Source: Escallonia rubra
Lineage: Eukaryota; Streptophyta; Magnoliopsida; Escalloniales; Escalloniaceae
Length of the DNA: 64,000 nucleotides
NCBI GenBank assembly: GCA_033065855.1
Contig: JAVXUO010002027.1
Location: forward strand, 248,001 to 312,000
Reading direction: 5' to 3'
Both the position numbers and the translations under genes were made by a program. The notes under the pieces were generated by a model. That model did not search any database. It was not told where the DNA came from and worked only from the letters and a program-made list of their open reading frames with translations. Below, one piece after another: positions 1 through 11,470 of this stretch; positions within the stretch are counted from its first letter, which is position 1, and every line of letters starts with the position of its first letter.

Positions 1-235
1 CCCTCGCGGCGGGACGGGCTCCCAACCCTAAAGCCCTCGCCAGCTCAATCAACGGACGGGCTCCGGCCCTCGCCCGCTCAATCAACTGACAGGGCTCCGG
101 CCCTCGCGGCGGGATAGGCTCACAACCCTAAGGCCCTCGCCGGCACAATCAACCGGGGGCTCTGACCCTCGCCAGCACAATCGACTAGGGGCTCCGGCCC
201 TCGCTTGTACAATCAACCGACGGGCTTTGGGGGGT
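1..235. repeat. Degenerate GC-rich tandem repeat
   Basis: A unit of about 33 bp built around GGCTCCGGCCCTCGC and CACAATCAACCG recurs with changes about six times and runs off the left edge. It probably belongs to the LTR-like fragment. Confidence 0.6.
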
Positions 236-870
236 TCCGCTCGTAGTGCTCCAACACAAGGACCCCCGCCACGGACTCTGAGTATCGAGCTGTGAGCATG
301 TACGCTCATGTTACCATTGATCATCAACACCGCCAGAGCAATGACCCTCGGGTCACTCCGGGACGGGAGCAGGTCCTCGGAGGGCATCACGCCCAGCACG
401 CCTGGCAGTTAGCTGCAGGGGATACCCTCACCGCTACCAGGATCTCTGCGCGTCTCATGACGCATCTCGTGGGATTCAGTAAGGGCTTGGACTGGAGGCT
501 GGGGCAACGGGCTACTCTGACCATGCTACCGCGGTGTGGTCAGTCACCTCAGACAGGCAGAGGGACGCTGCAAGGGCAGGACGACACAAACTCGGGGACC
601 GATAATTCGACGGACAATCAATACTGTGGGACCCCCTCTGGCGACGTGTCACTCCCAGAGGACGACACGTGTCGGCTGATGACGCGCTCGCATTTGTGCC
701 TATATATAGTGGATTCTAGAGCTTATTCAAGGACTTCTCTCTCATTTGACATTTTCACTTTCTCTCTCTAAAACCCACTCTCTCTGGATTTCTAGTGAGG
801 GAAAGACATTCGGATTCCTAACGTTGGATCATTGACGCTGCACCCTTGATGCGGACTGTCGACTGTTGAC
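1..870 (+). mobile_element. LTR-like fragment at the window edge
   Basis: GC-rich block unlike the A/T-rich DNA that follows. It has degenerate tandem repeats, then a TATA-like stretch near 701-708, a CT-rich leader and a short GC-rich tail, an order typical of the promoter end of a plant Ty3/gypsy-type LTR. The left end is outside the window, and I see no tRNA primer site or coding domain, so it is a fossil fragment. The family is a guess, and the right boundary is approximate. Confidence 0.35.
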
Positions 871-997
871 TGTCGCCCCTGTTCGTCGTCCCCCTGCTTA
901 TGCGGCGCTGCCAGCCCTCGCAACCTGCCTGGGGAGCCTTGCTGTCAGCCCTTACTCCATCCTTGTTGTCTCCCACTTTGTCTACTTGAAAGCTGAT

Positions 998-1390
998 TCA
1001 GGCTGTATCCTTTGTAGCACCTCTATGTGGCAACGAACCATTTTTCCTCGGCAACACAGACATAATACACCGTCTCCTTGGACCCCTAACCGGCATCTTG
1101 CCCTCAACACCACGGCCCATTGCATCCACCAGTCGGTCCACCTTCATGACCGGCATAGTCGCGTAAACAGTAGATCCAACGATGGCAGGATGGTTGAAGT
1201 CGGGTTGTATTCCTTGATTCGTTGATTCCTCCAGCATCGTCGATTCGTCGTGGTGTACTGCTCTAATGCTCTCCTCATCTATTCTTTCCCAAAATCCTAG
1301 TATCTCACTTAATTTTCTCCACAATCCCTTTAGCCTGAAAATCATGAACAACCCTAGCGTTTTTCCCCAATTAAACCCACCATCCTTCAA
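998..1390 (-). other. Unassigned 130-codon open frame
   Basis: A minus-strand frame opening MKDGGFNWGKTLG with an ATG and ending KDTA. I recognise no family, signal peptide or membrane segment. It lies between the LTR-like fragment and a hAT end, so it may be a captured fragment or chance. Listed only because little else in the stretch reads open. Confidence 0.15.
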
Positions 1391-1454
1391 CTAATTACTG
1401 GAATTGCTCCATCGCCTCCATGCAAAGTCGCAAACCCTAATCCTCCACTTTGAA

Positions 1455-1831
1455 AGCAAGGTAAGATCCAGACTTTAGTTTTTATTCAAAATTTTCTACC
1501 AAATCTTAGTGTTTATTCAAAAATTTCTAATTCCTTGAACTTGAACTTGAACTTGAACCCTTTCTTTTTTGTTTCAATTTAGAATTTGACAATTGGGTTT
1601 TGGAACTTACAATTTGCAATCAGAAATTAGGGCTGATTCTTAACTTTTGATTGATATTTTGTTTTTTTTCCTTCCATATTGCAATTGCTGCTTATGGGTG
1701 GTGGGTGTATAGGTTTCAGATTGAGATTTGTTGGGATCTTTAATTTTGGATTTAGGTTTGTTGGGCATCAAACAAACATATCTTATATGTTTGATGCCCA
1801 CCTCAAAAGATTTTTCATGGCTCCACCATTG
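1455..1831 (+). mobile_element. 3' end of a hAT element
   Basis: The last 380 bp follow, in order, the right part of the intact hAT at 8074-8927: the AAGATCCAG segment, the AATTTGACAATT / GAAACTTACAAT block, the TTGAGATTT block and the terminal TGGCTCCACCATTG. No matching left end or 8-bp target duplication is visible, so it is a truncated or strongly diverged copy. A long hairpin lies inside it (1759-1799). Confidence 0.6.
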
Positions 1832-4518
1832 GATATGACTACTATCTACTAGAGAATGGAGGCGGTATAGACATGTTGCCACATGCATGAATTCATTTAC
1901 ATATCAACCCTTCCTAATTATTGGTTCTAATTAGGAAGAAGGGGCTAAGGGTGAACAATTATTATATAATGGTTCCACCAATCCTAGATGGTCGGGACCA
2001 TTCATCTCGAACCACCCAAGACTTTGTGTACTTTACCACGTTGTTATGGGGGATGACGCTCGTGCCAAGCATCTGATCATGAGCAGTTAGAATTTATTTT
2101 GATGTTTTTAGCAACACTATTATGATCCTTAAAAACAAATGGTCAAATATATATGATAATTATGGTTATGGAGACAAATTCTTATCGTCACAAAAGGTGA
2201 ACGGAAAGAATCTGATTTGAGATAAATCTCAAGATGACAACAAAGATCCTGCTAGGATTGACAATTTGTATAATGCTACATTACCTGCTTGTTTAGCAAA
2301 AATCTTGGGAAGGGGGATTTTAGGTCGAGCGAATAGTTGACTTTATACTACACAAAAATCATAATTTGTTTTTACTTTTTATCTTCTAAAATGGGTCACA
2401 TAGAGAATGAACGGTCACATAGAGAATGAACGTGTAAAAAGGATAAAAACAATTTAAAACTTTGTCTAAAACTTGAATAACCAAAAGTAAAATTTACCCT
2501 TGAAGAGAAAGCAAAAAGAAGAAATAACAGCCACAATTGAAAGGGTCCCAAGTGGTACCATTGCTCTTCCCACATTATTGTACTTATTTTTTGGAATGTT
2601 TTGAACTGCAATTCAATATGGCCCGTCGGTATGGAGAATCGAACTCGGGACATCGATGTCATTCCTCGAGACCCTTTGTCACTTCCATCACCCTTTGGGG
2701 TTCACATTATTGTACTTGTTGTCAAGATTAATGAAAAAATCTAAGACATCTACTTCTTTTAATGTTATAAATGCCCCTGAAGATTCTCTACTTGTGGTTG
2801 TATGGATCCTTTTTGGAGAATAACACATCAAGGTTCCCGTGACTTTGAAGCTTGGAATGTCAATGACTCAATGTAGGTTTCAAGTGTCTAAGAGAATAAT
2901 AAATCAGAAAAGCTTTTTGGATTGGTCTTGTTATGCATCGGAAAAGAATATAAACGGTACGGCGTTGGTCGCAGTACGTTATCGAAAGAAAAAGAGAAAT
3001 CACACTTATGAAAGTTATATTTTGATTTTTGGGTACCAATTCAAATAAGAATTGCATTGATCAGATGGAAAATTTTGGAAAGAGCAAGTAATTTCTTCAA
3101 GAACAACCTCGAGGTTAATATTTGAGTTCTACTTTTAAAGTTCTATTTTTATCGCTAAATTTTTTAAAAAATATCACTATATAATCACCTTAATGACACT
3201 CAAAAAACTCAAACACCACAAAAGATATTCTTCAAATATCACTTTCCTAAAAAAAAATCATGATCATGCTAGTCAAATATAAGTCATTGATGAGTGTTAT
3301 TTCCAAAAGCAGCAAAACTGTACAAAGTGGATGTCTTTCACTCTTTCCTTCCAGGCTTCCAAAGCTACATTACAAAGTACCAGAAAAAGAAAAAGGAAAA
3401 TTAAAGCAAAGGGGTCGTAGAGACAGACTAGCACACATCCCAAAAGTGTTTTTGCCATTAAAAAGGGGAGTAATTGTCACCATAAGTCCATACATAAGAC
3501 AACAAACAGCTAAGGATGACAGGGGTTAATAATGCCTTTAATACCCAATAAATGGGGATGAGTAACAAAGGCAAAAGACAATTGAGCCAATTAAAGGCTG
3601 AGCCATGGTGTTGTGCCTTTTCATGTAAGGGAGAAATTGCTTTTCAAAAGAGACACCAAAAACAAGGACCTCAATCTTTGTGAAATTGTAGTTTAATCCC
3701 ACCATCTACTGCCACTTTCCACATCAGACGGATTGTGTTGTTAAAATCTCACGGGGCACCAAGCAGCTCAGCATTCCACCCAAGAAAAGAGCAGACGTGT
3801 GATGGTGAGAGGCATTTATGTTGATACAAGGCACGTGTGTTGAACTTGTGTGGTTTTTTTTTTTTTTTTGGAAGGCCATGATGCCATCGATGATCGACCT
3901 AAGACGAAGCTCGAGAAATTACATATGATTCCTTGTTATGCCGTGTATTGGGTTTCGAATCTCGCCTCAAACGCTTTGTATATGTGTAGGTTTGATGCGA
4001 TTGTTGTATCTGCAGTTTATCATTTTAGTTTATAAAGCAGAAGGGCTAAGCCTATTGGAACAAATGAAGAAAATCCGCCCTTGTATGAGATTATGCTTGT
4101 AACGAGATTTTTGACCCTCTTCTGCTCTCGAACCCAAGTAGACACTATTAAGTAATACTTTCGTTGCTTCAACTTGGAAATTTGTTATGTCAATACAGAA
4201 AGAATTTTCATGTAATGCAATGAGCCAACCAGGCAACCACGCGGTTTTCTCCTATGAATTCGAAGTATTATTCAAGGAAAAAAATGGAAAAATGCTTCTA
4301 TATCAAAAGTTTATCATGTGAATCAATCTAATAATTCGACCAAAAAAAAAGTGAATCAATCTAATCATTAAAAAATCTTGAGATGCGATCCTTGAAATGA
4401 ATGTTGAGTGATAGGCTGCCCATAAAACACTTACTCGACCCCACAAAAAATAAAAGCTTTCTTGAATAACATTTTCATTTTTGTCCTGTTATTTTCTTTA
4501 ACAGGTAAGGTGGTATCA
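1832..4518. other. A/T-rich spacer without a recognised gene
   Basis: Only short chance frames and low-complexity A/T tracts, apart from a SINE-like segment near 2.6 kb and a 16-base T run near 3854. I see no splice-delimited coding exons. Confidence 0.6.
2590..2700 (-). mobile_element. Possible tRNA-derived SINE
   Basis: Read on the minus strand there is a good Pol III B-box (GAGTTCGATTCTCC at about 2632-2645) preceded at tRNA-like distance by an A-box-like stretch. Ends and tail are not defined. It may be a degraded SINE or an isolated B-box match. Confidence 0.35.
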
Positions 4519-4527
4519 CTAACTACC

Positions 4528-5995
4528 GGATTAAATGCACATAAAACCCTATATTTTAGGGTCATTTACACAGAACACCTTAGGGTTTGAATTTTGATTC
4601 CCACCACCCCAAACTTTCAATTTTGGTGCACATAGCACCATTTGACGGTTTTTAGTCAATTTTTTGGGATGTCTGTTAGAAGCCAAAGGGCATAAATGTA
4701 ACTTCTTCCATAAACACACTGCCGACCTAATATTCTCTCTCCAAGTCAGACTCTCTCTCTCTCCCCCCCCCCTCTCTTTCATTTCATCTGCTAGCTGAGA
4801 GGACTCATCCACGCCCTCCACCTCCCGGCAACGACACGACAACAGTACATCCACCTCCTCCATCTTCCAGCGACGCGATCTACAATACCTTTTTCTTACG
4901 AAAATCGAAGCAGCCTGAAATCACTGCCATGGAAGAACCATCACCCACCGGCGACGACATAGCCGGATGACACATCTTCTGATCTGTTGAACCCTAAATT
5001 ACTGGTGCCGACACCTCCACCTAACGTCGGCGACATAGCAACGTCAATCTAGCTGAACACCGTTCACCGACGATGACACCTCCACCTCCCCCACCTTCCC
5101 GAGACGGCACATCCACCTCTTCCACCTTTCGGCACAACACTGATCGACACTCCTTTTATCCCTCCTCCAAAAACGATCTACGCTGTCATGGAAGAACCAT
5201 CACCAGCAGCTTGGGATGGCATAAAAGAATCTCTCGAATGTGTTAGGGCAAAGGATGTGTGCTTCGGGTGTGCGATAATCTGTAGTTTTGTGTGAATATG
5301 TGATGCTTGTGTGTATTGTGTGTTAATCTGTTGATGGCCGAATGGCTTAAGTTTGTAGAAGTCCCCAGATTTCTTGGCTTAAGTTTGTAGAAGTCCCCAG
5401 ATTTCGTCTTCACAGTCATTTAAAGAGCTCTTTACCCGGAATCATTTGGAGATGGGTTGAGTTGAAGTATTGTTTGTGAGGGTGATGGTTATGCAGTGCA
5501 TCTAGCTGAATAGCTTGGATGAGGGACGAAAGTTGCAGATACAGACGAGTGGGGGAAAGAGATAGGGGCTAAGATGGAAATACATGGATAACATCGTGAA
5601 GCGGCGGGGATTTAGCTATTTGGAGGAATGGCAGTTGACTAATCAGCTACTTTGGATTGTCTTTGAGTCTGTAATATACATACCATTTTAGCTTTCAACT
5701 TGCAGAAACAGGGTTTTCAGCTTTTGGGTGATGTGGCTGCCAACACCTTCGAGAGAGAGAGAGAGGGGTAAAACTCCAACGTTTGGGTGATGTGGCTGCC
5801 AACAAGGACATTTCAGTGAAGTGTCCATTTTGACCTTGAAATTATAACAGTCGTTCTCAGATTTTGAATTTCAACCGTCAAATGGTGCTATGTGCACCAA
5901 AATTGGAAGTTTGAGGTGGTGGGAATCAAAATTCAAACCCTGGGGTGTTCCGTGTAAATGACCCCAAAGTATGGGGTTTTATGTGCATTTAATCC
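4528..5995. mobile_element. Non-autonomous Mutator-like element (MULE)
   Basis: The ends are inverted repeats of about 124 bp (4528-4651 and 5872-5995), starting GGATTAAATGCAC and ending in its complement. They are flanked by a perfect 9-bp direct repeat CTAACTACC (4519-4527 and 5996-6004), the target-site size of Mutator elements. Length is 1468 bp. Inside there is no transposase. The middle has C/A-rich, coding-like DNA in which a block with ATGGAAGAACCATCACC occurs twice (4929 and 5190), and a segment containing AAGTTTGTAGAAGTCCCCAG is tandemly doubled near 5350-5405. The perfect duplication suggests a fairly recent insertion. The origin of the internal DNA is unknown. Confidence 0.85.
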
Positions 5996-6004
5996 CTAAC
6001 TACC

Positions 6005-6477
6005 TTATATTTATCTTCTAAGTCCATCTGTTGCAATAATCAAACCCACGGTTAAATGGGTTCAACTGGCTGAGTTCGATTTTGATAACTACCACTTTTT
6101 CATGCACCATAGCTCACCCCAACTCCACTCCAACCACCATCTCTCAAGGTGATTTCTTTCATTATAGTTACATACATTGCCACCTTTTATTTTGTCACAT
6201 CATAGTAGATACATGTAGCTAAGAAAACTTCCGCCACTATATACTAGTAATAGCGTGTGAATGCTTTTAAAAATGCAACAAGGACTTCAATTACTTGAAT
6301 CGTCAAAAACGACGTCCAAAAACTAGATCTTGAAAGCCACAAATTTGAATATGAAAAGAGATTAAAATTCTAGTCACTTTAAAATTTTCCATCCAAAAAG
6401 GGAAACACCAGCTACTACTTAATAAACCAAACTATTTAACTGATATAACTCAAATATAAACTCTCAATAATTGGGGC
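6005..6477. other. Spacer between two insertions
   Basis: A/T-rich DNA with no open frame, repeat or motif that I can support. Confidence 0.6.
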
Positions 6478-6482
6478 ACATC

Positions 6483-6841
6483 TGACATACCCAGTCAAAA
6501 TGGGCTAATCTTAAGAATTATGATTCTAAAAGAGTCCTAAAAAATCGTGACGTGATCCTCAATATCCTAACGTAATTCTTACATATCTGGCCCGCGGCCC
6601 AGTCCTAATAGGGGTATTATACCTACGACTATATAAAGGGGACTACCCCAGGTACACAGAGAATCACACACACAGAGAGACACACAGTCTTTTCTTACTT
6701 TTTCAGATTTTTACCCTGTAGTTGCGCTCTAACTTAAGTATCAGAGAGTTCTCCGTCGGGAACTCCACCCGACGGTCACTCGTTTTCTATCTTGCAGGTC
6801 ATCATTCCAGATTAGCGTTCCAGAGCATATTTTTAGCAACA
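6483..6841 (+). mobile_element. Solo LTR, Ty3/gypsy type
   Basis: A 359-bp unit starting TGACATACCC and ending GCAACA, flanked by a perfect 5-bp target duplication ACATC (6478-6482 and 6842-6846). A TATA box (6630-6637) is followed by a leader with the TATCAGAGAGTTCTCC..GGGAACTCC pattern seen in plant gypsy LTRs. No internal region or second LTR is present, so it is what remains after LTR-LTR recombination. The exact duplication suggests moderate to young age. Confidence 0.8.
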
Positions 6842-7316
6842 ACATCACATACATTTTCTCTCTTATTTCCTACTCTAGAAACATCGTACCCCCGTGCTTT
6901 GGGGGTGCCTCTAGGCAGGCTCCCTCGTCTCTCTATTGATCTTACATTCCTTCCCCTTTGTCTTAGTAACACTAGATTTGTTTTTCTTGTTGTCATTAGT
7001 GAATTTTATGTGTCACCTACTATGATTGAAAATTTTGTTTTATACAAGGTTAAGACGGTCAATAGCCAGGGAATTCTTATCATACTGGAAGATTTTCCGC
7101 TGCTCGATTTTGCAATCTATACTACTTCCTTGGCATACAGGAGATTAGAATTTAAATTTGACAAAGATTACATATCCGGCAAAGAAGGTTTTAGATTTAT
7201 TCTTTAGGTTTTTAGACAATCACTCTATACAATTTTGTAATTACTTGAAGAAAAATTATAATGGTATGGTTGAATTCTATCTTAATATACTTTTTTTCAT
7301 TGAATAGTATCTTAAT

Positions 7317-9277
7317 GGGTTAAATACAAAATTGTCCATTGTCATATACTCTCATTTGTAATTCACCCCCCGTATTTTTAACTTTGACTATAATGTCCTC
7401 TGTGATCGACAAAATCATTGCAAACGAGTCCAAAACGTAACGTCCGTTCATTTTTAGGCTTTAAGTATATATGTGCAAAGCACATGCCATTTTTTTATGG
7501 GCAAATTGGTAAAATCCACTTTACTTCTTCTTGTTCTTTTCTAATGGTCCATGCATGCCCTGTTGAGATGCCTCTCAAGTTGTCCATCCATGCTCTTGCG
7601 GTCAATCTAACTAGCCCTCACAAACCTATCACTATTATTGTTCTCCGTCATATCTCCCACTTGTTTGTGCCCCTCCACCTTTCTCTATGTGTGTGTGTGT
7701 GTGTGTGTGTGTGCTCCGGCGAGTATATATACTCCGGCCATCACAAACCCATCAGAAGAACAAGCTCATCATAAAATGTGCAATGTTTATCACCCAACTG
7801 CTACTGCAACCAAACGCTGTCGAAACCTCTACTACAGTTTTCACCCATCACAACCTTCTATCGCCGCCCACCTACGGCCACCACCGACCACCAATTCCAC
7901 ATCCACAACCACCAATCTCAGACCTATGAAGCCACAGGCCTAGAAATCAAATCTATGGTCACTGGAGAGAGATTTCAGACTGTTCAAAATAATTTGGAAT
8001 TAGAAGGAGTCGGAATAAGTCAAAACCCAGAAACCCAAAAATCAATTCTTTGATCTTCTTCAATGCTAGTGGTCAGTGGTGGAGGGAGCAGGGGGCACCG
8101 ATAGGCCCGTGCCCACCTGTTTCTCCAGAATTTTTTCTCTTTAGATGGTATATTTTATCCTTAATGGTGAAAGTGCTCACCTAAAAATTTGTAAAATGAT
8201 TAAAGAATATGTATTTGTGGTCATTTTACATGTTAATATACCTAAAAGTTCCAAAGATGGTTAAAAAAAATCCTTTAAGTCATTTAAATGTTAAACTCGA
8301 ACAAATAAACCAAAAAAATAGAAACAAAACTTAATCTACGCATAAAATCAACAAAAAAAATGATTTTTACTTTCATTCTTACGGTTTTCAAAACCTCAAT
8401 ACTTTCAAGGCCTTAATTAAAGGTACATATCTGGACAAGAGAGCACCGCCTCCTCCTCAGTTCTCTCACTGCCCACCGACCTTACCTCCCGCCGGCACGC
8501 CCTCAACGGCCAACACCACTGCCTCCATTGGCCGGTCCACCTCCTGCAGGTCACGGTCTTGCGAGTCACGGCACCCTAAGCCCAAAGGTTACGGCCTCGC
8601 ATGCTTAGGCATGGCCTCAGGGGCGATTCACAGGCTCACCGGCGACGGCGCTCACGGACGGTAGTTGTCAGGTCAATTTTTCAACGATGACACTAATGGT
8701 CACGACAGTCTGTGCAAGCAAGAAAAGATCCAGTGATTGGTTCTTAAATTTTCTACTTCCAAGAACCCTTCCTTTTTGTTATCAATCTAGAATATGACAA
8801 TTAAGTTTTGAAACTTACAATATGCAATTAGAAATTGGTAGAATTTGACAATGACTGCTATTGTGATTATTAATTTTAGATTGAGATTTTGGTGCCTATC
8901 TTAAAAAAAAATTTGGCTCCACCACTGCTAGTGGTGTTGGGTTTTGTTGTAGTTGTTGTGGTAATGGTGTTGGGTGTAAGGATGGGATGGGGGGAAGGTG
9001 CGTAGTAAGGTGGTGGTGATTAGGTTATTATGTGCTGGCAGGCAGATGGTGAGTGGATGATTGGAAGGATATGTGCTAGATTTTACCAATTTGCCCATAA
9101 AAAATGGCATGTGCCTTGCACATGTAGACTTAACGCCCAAATATGAATGGACGTTACGTTTTGGACTCGTTTGCAGTAGTTTTGTCGATTACATGGGACA
9201 TTATAGGCAAAGTTAAAAATACAGGGAGTGAACTGCAAATACGTGTATATTGCAGGAGACCGTTTTGTATTTAACTC
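7317..9277. mobile_element. Non-autonomous MULE carrying a nested hAT
   Basis: Inverted repeats of about 200 bp (7317-7517 and 9079-9277) start G(G/A)GTTAAATAC and share the blocks AACGTAACGTCC, GCACATGCCAT and GGGCAAATTGGTAAAATC. The flanks are a 9-bp direct repeat with one mismatch, TATCTTAAT (7308-7316) and TATTTTAAT (9278-9286). The termini belong to the same family as the Pack-MULE at 43045-44254. There is no transposase. The interior has a GT microsatellite (7688-7712), a C/A-rich segment with short open frames and the hAT at 8074-8927. The corresponding point in duplication copy B lacks it. Confidence 0.88.
8074..8927. mobile_element. Non-autonomous hAT nested in the MULE
   Basis: An 854-bp element with termini CAGTGGTGGAGGGA and TGGCTCCACCACTG, flanked by a perfect 8-bp duplication CTAGTGGT (8066-8073 and 8928-8935), the size made by hAT transposases. 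It contains no transposase, only A/T-rich arms and a GC-rich core (about 8440-8680) without a clear frame. Its right arm is related to 1455-1831. The perfect duplication makes it younger than the MULE it entered. Confidence 0.88.
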
Positions 9278-9671
9278 TATTTTAATATATTGTCGTTTGA
9301 CAAGAAAAAAAATTAGTATATTAAATTCTAAGTTTTGATTTTTTGTTACTAACACTTTATGTTTTACATAGATCACGAAAAAAAAAGTGAAAAATAATTA
9401 CAACTAGAATGAATCCTCTGAGTAACCAATGACCATGGTTTGTAAACGGGTACTAATTTATAGACGAGAGAGACAAGAGGCAATGAGAAACGGGCGACGG
9501 TTCTTAATGATCAGGTTCAATTGTCCGAAACCATCAAGAATTCTTAGTTAACATTATTATGTGTCCTAATAACAAAAAGAAATACACAGATAATGTGTGT
9601 GGGGGCAAGCAAACAACTAAATTAACTTAACAATATATGGGTTTGATTACTGTTACGGAAGCAGCAGAATC

Positions 9672-9840
9672 TTAACAGTTCGGAATCGGTTTGGTTTTTC
9701 TTAGTACTGTAAGGATACCCATCGGTGCTTGTACCAAGGCTATTATAGCAGCTGATTTTATGAGTACAACAGGTTCCGCTACTTTCTTTGCTAGTTGTTG
9801 GTTGCACAATGCTAATTTCTTACAGATTATATTCTTACTC
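9672..9840 (-). pseudogene. Coding-like segment of unknown gene, copy A
   Basis: Read on the minus strand it gives ..VVLIKSAAIIALVQAP..LTVLRKTKPIPNC, then a stop. Copy B (11805-11990) encodes the parallel VVLIESVAIITLVQA..LTVLSKMKPILNCSDSAAN. Retention of one frame in two diverged copies suggests a former exon. I do not recognise the family. Confidence 0.3.
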
Positions 9841-9853
9841 TGTCGATCAAACC

Positions 9854-10246
9854 TGTTGTGGATGAAATCCGGAACTCGCTTCGTGAATAGACCTACACAG
9901 CAAAGACAACACCAGTGACTCACCGGAAGGGTTTTCGGCGGGAGTTCTCCGATGCTTAAGTCAGAAAATGCTTAAGATGGGTTTAGTCTTGACTCAGATT
10001 TAATTACTTACCCTTCAGTTGTTCTCCTCTTTGCCTTTTATAGAGTTACCAGACTAATGGGAGGTTACTCTTACTAGTGGGTAGTTACTGCTATTAAGCA
10101 GGGGTTATTGTCATAATGGATAAATAAATAATGGGAAGGTGGGTGGTTACCACTTCCCACTTCTCCATTAGTGGTGTGACAGTTTTGAGAGTATCAGATT
10201 GTGACATGTGTCACCATCTCCTAGGCAGTATTTTTCTCCCATATCA
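9854..10246 (-). mobile_element. Solo LTR, Ty3/gypsy type, reverse orientation
   Basis: A 393-bp unit that on the minus strand starts TGATATGGG and ends CCACAACA, flanked by a perfect 5-bp duplication AAACC (9849-9853 and 10247-10251). A TATA box (10035-10042 on the minus strand) is followed by a leader with AAGCATCGGAGAACTCCCGCC, typical of plant gypsy LTRs. The paralogous site in copy B (about 11992) is empty. No internal domain or partner LTR is present. Confidence 0.85.
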
Positions 10247-10275
10247 AAACCTAACGACTCAAATGTACAAAAGGT

Positions 10276-10977
10276 AAAAAATTATTTTTGCCTTTTTATA
10301 TGAGTTCTCCTAACAATCTTCGTTGTTAAAAATGAACTTGAGTAATAATTATTACCTTTTAACAACAAATGACGATGAAAAATAGTCTATGAAATTATAG
10401 AAATAGTCTTTCTTAACTAATAGCAATTATAGTGATAATACTAACAACAATTACCCGGTGTGTTTATGTTTGTATTACTCAAGACCACTAAGAAATGAGT
10501 AAAAATATATAATAAATTATTAAAAATAAAATGAGAGAGTAAATTATATATATAAACTTGTAATGAAATAAAAGAAAAGAGATTATGATAGTTAGAGAGA
10601 AAAAAATGATGAAGAATATTGAGATTCTCTAAACAATAAAAAATATTTGAGATCAAAGGGAATATACAGAGAATTATTTTTGGCAAAATCTAGGAACTAA
10701 TGGAATTCTAAAGATATAGATAAAAATTTTGAGTGGAACATGATATAGAAGAGAGAGAAATGTAAAATTTATATAATTGGTTTAATTTCAAATGTCAAAG
10801 AGGAATTCAAATCAAATTGAATATGAGAGAGAGAGAGATCCAAATCATTATTACGAAGGTAAGTAAGTTTTCAAAAAATGAAGATAGAAAAGTCCACATG
10901 ACGAGTTAAGAGAGTGTTCGAGTAAACGATGACTGAACAACATTCTCTAAGTTTCAACTTTCATATATATATATATA
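10276..10977. other. A/T-rich spacer between the duplicates
   Basis: Very A/T-rich with GAGA tracts and an AT microsatellite (about 10962-10978). No coding region seen. Confidence 0.6.
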
Positions 10978-11470
10978 TAGATTTGCAACTGCTTGATTTG
11001 CTTTCTATATATACTAGTCCCTTGGTAACTAGATAGATTATAATTTTATTCGACAAAGATTTTCTATCCAGAGTGTTAATATTTTTAGTTAGGCTTTTGA
11101 GACAATTTTATTTGATTTTTTTCTTCTTAGAATTTTGTGATTGCTTGCAAAAAAATTGTACTACTAGTTTTGTTGAGTTCCATTTCAATATACTCATTTA
11201 ATATCTTGTTAAAACGAAAGTAAAGTTCAACCAATTAAATACTAAATTATCACTCTTTATTATAAACACATTTCTCTTTATTTATTTATTTATGACGTTT
11301 TACATGCATCACGAAAATGAAAATATGAAAAATAGGTACAACTAGATTGAATCCTAGACCAAGCAATGACCATAGTTCAAAAGACCGGAGGCAATGAGAA
11401 ATGACGAGCGACAATTCTTTATGATCAGGTCCAATTTTCCGAAACCATCAAGATTCCCTAGTTAACATTA

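Larger units (their letters stand above)
7080..10275. repeat. Segmental duplication, copy A (interrupted)
   Basis: Its pieces 7080-7316, 9287-9853 and 10247-10275 align in order with copy B at 10978-12010. Shared blocks include TTCGACAAAGATT-type sequence, AATGACCAT, GATCAGGT(T/C)CAATT, GAAACCATCAAGA, AAATACACAG and the segment around TGCTTGTACCAAGG. Copy A is split by a MULE carrying a hAT and by a solo LTR, all absent from copy B. Divergence is substantial, so the duplication predates the insertions. Confidence 0.75.

Noticed and set aside
292-771. 159-codon plus-strand frame near the left end
   Set aside because: Runs through the TATA region and leader of the LTR-like fragment; no domain and low-complexity composition.
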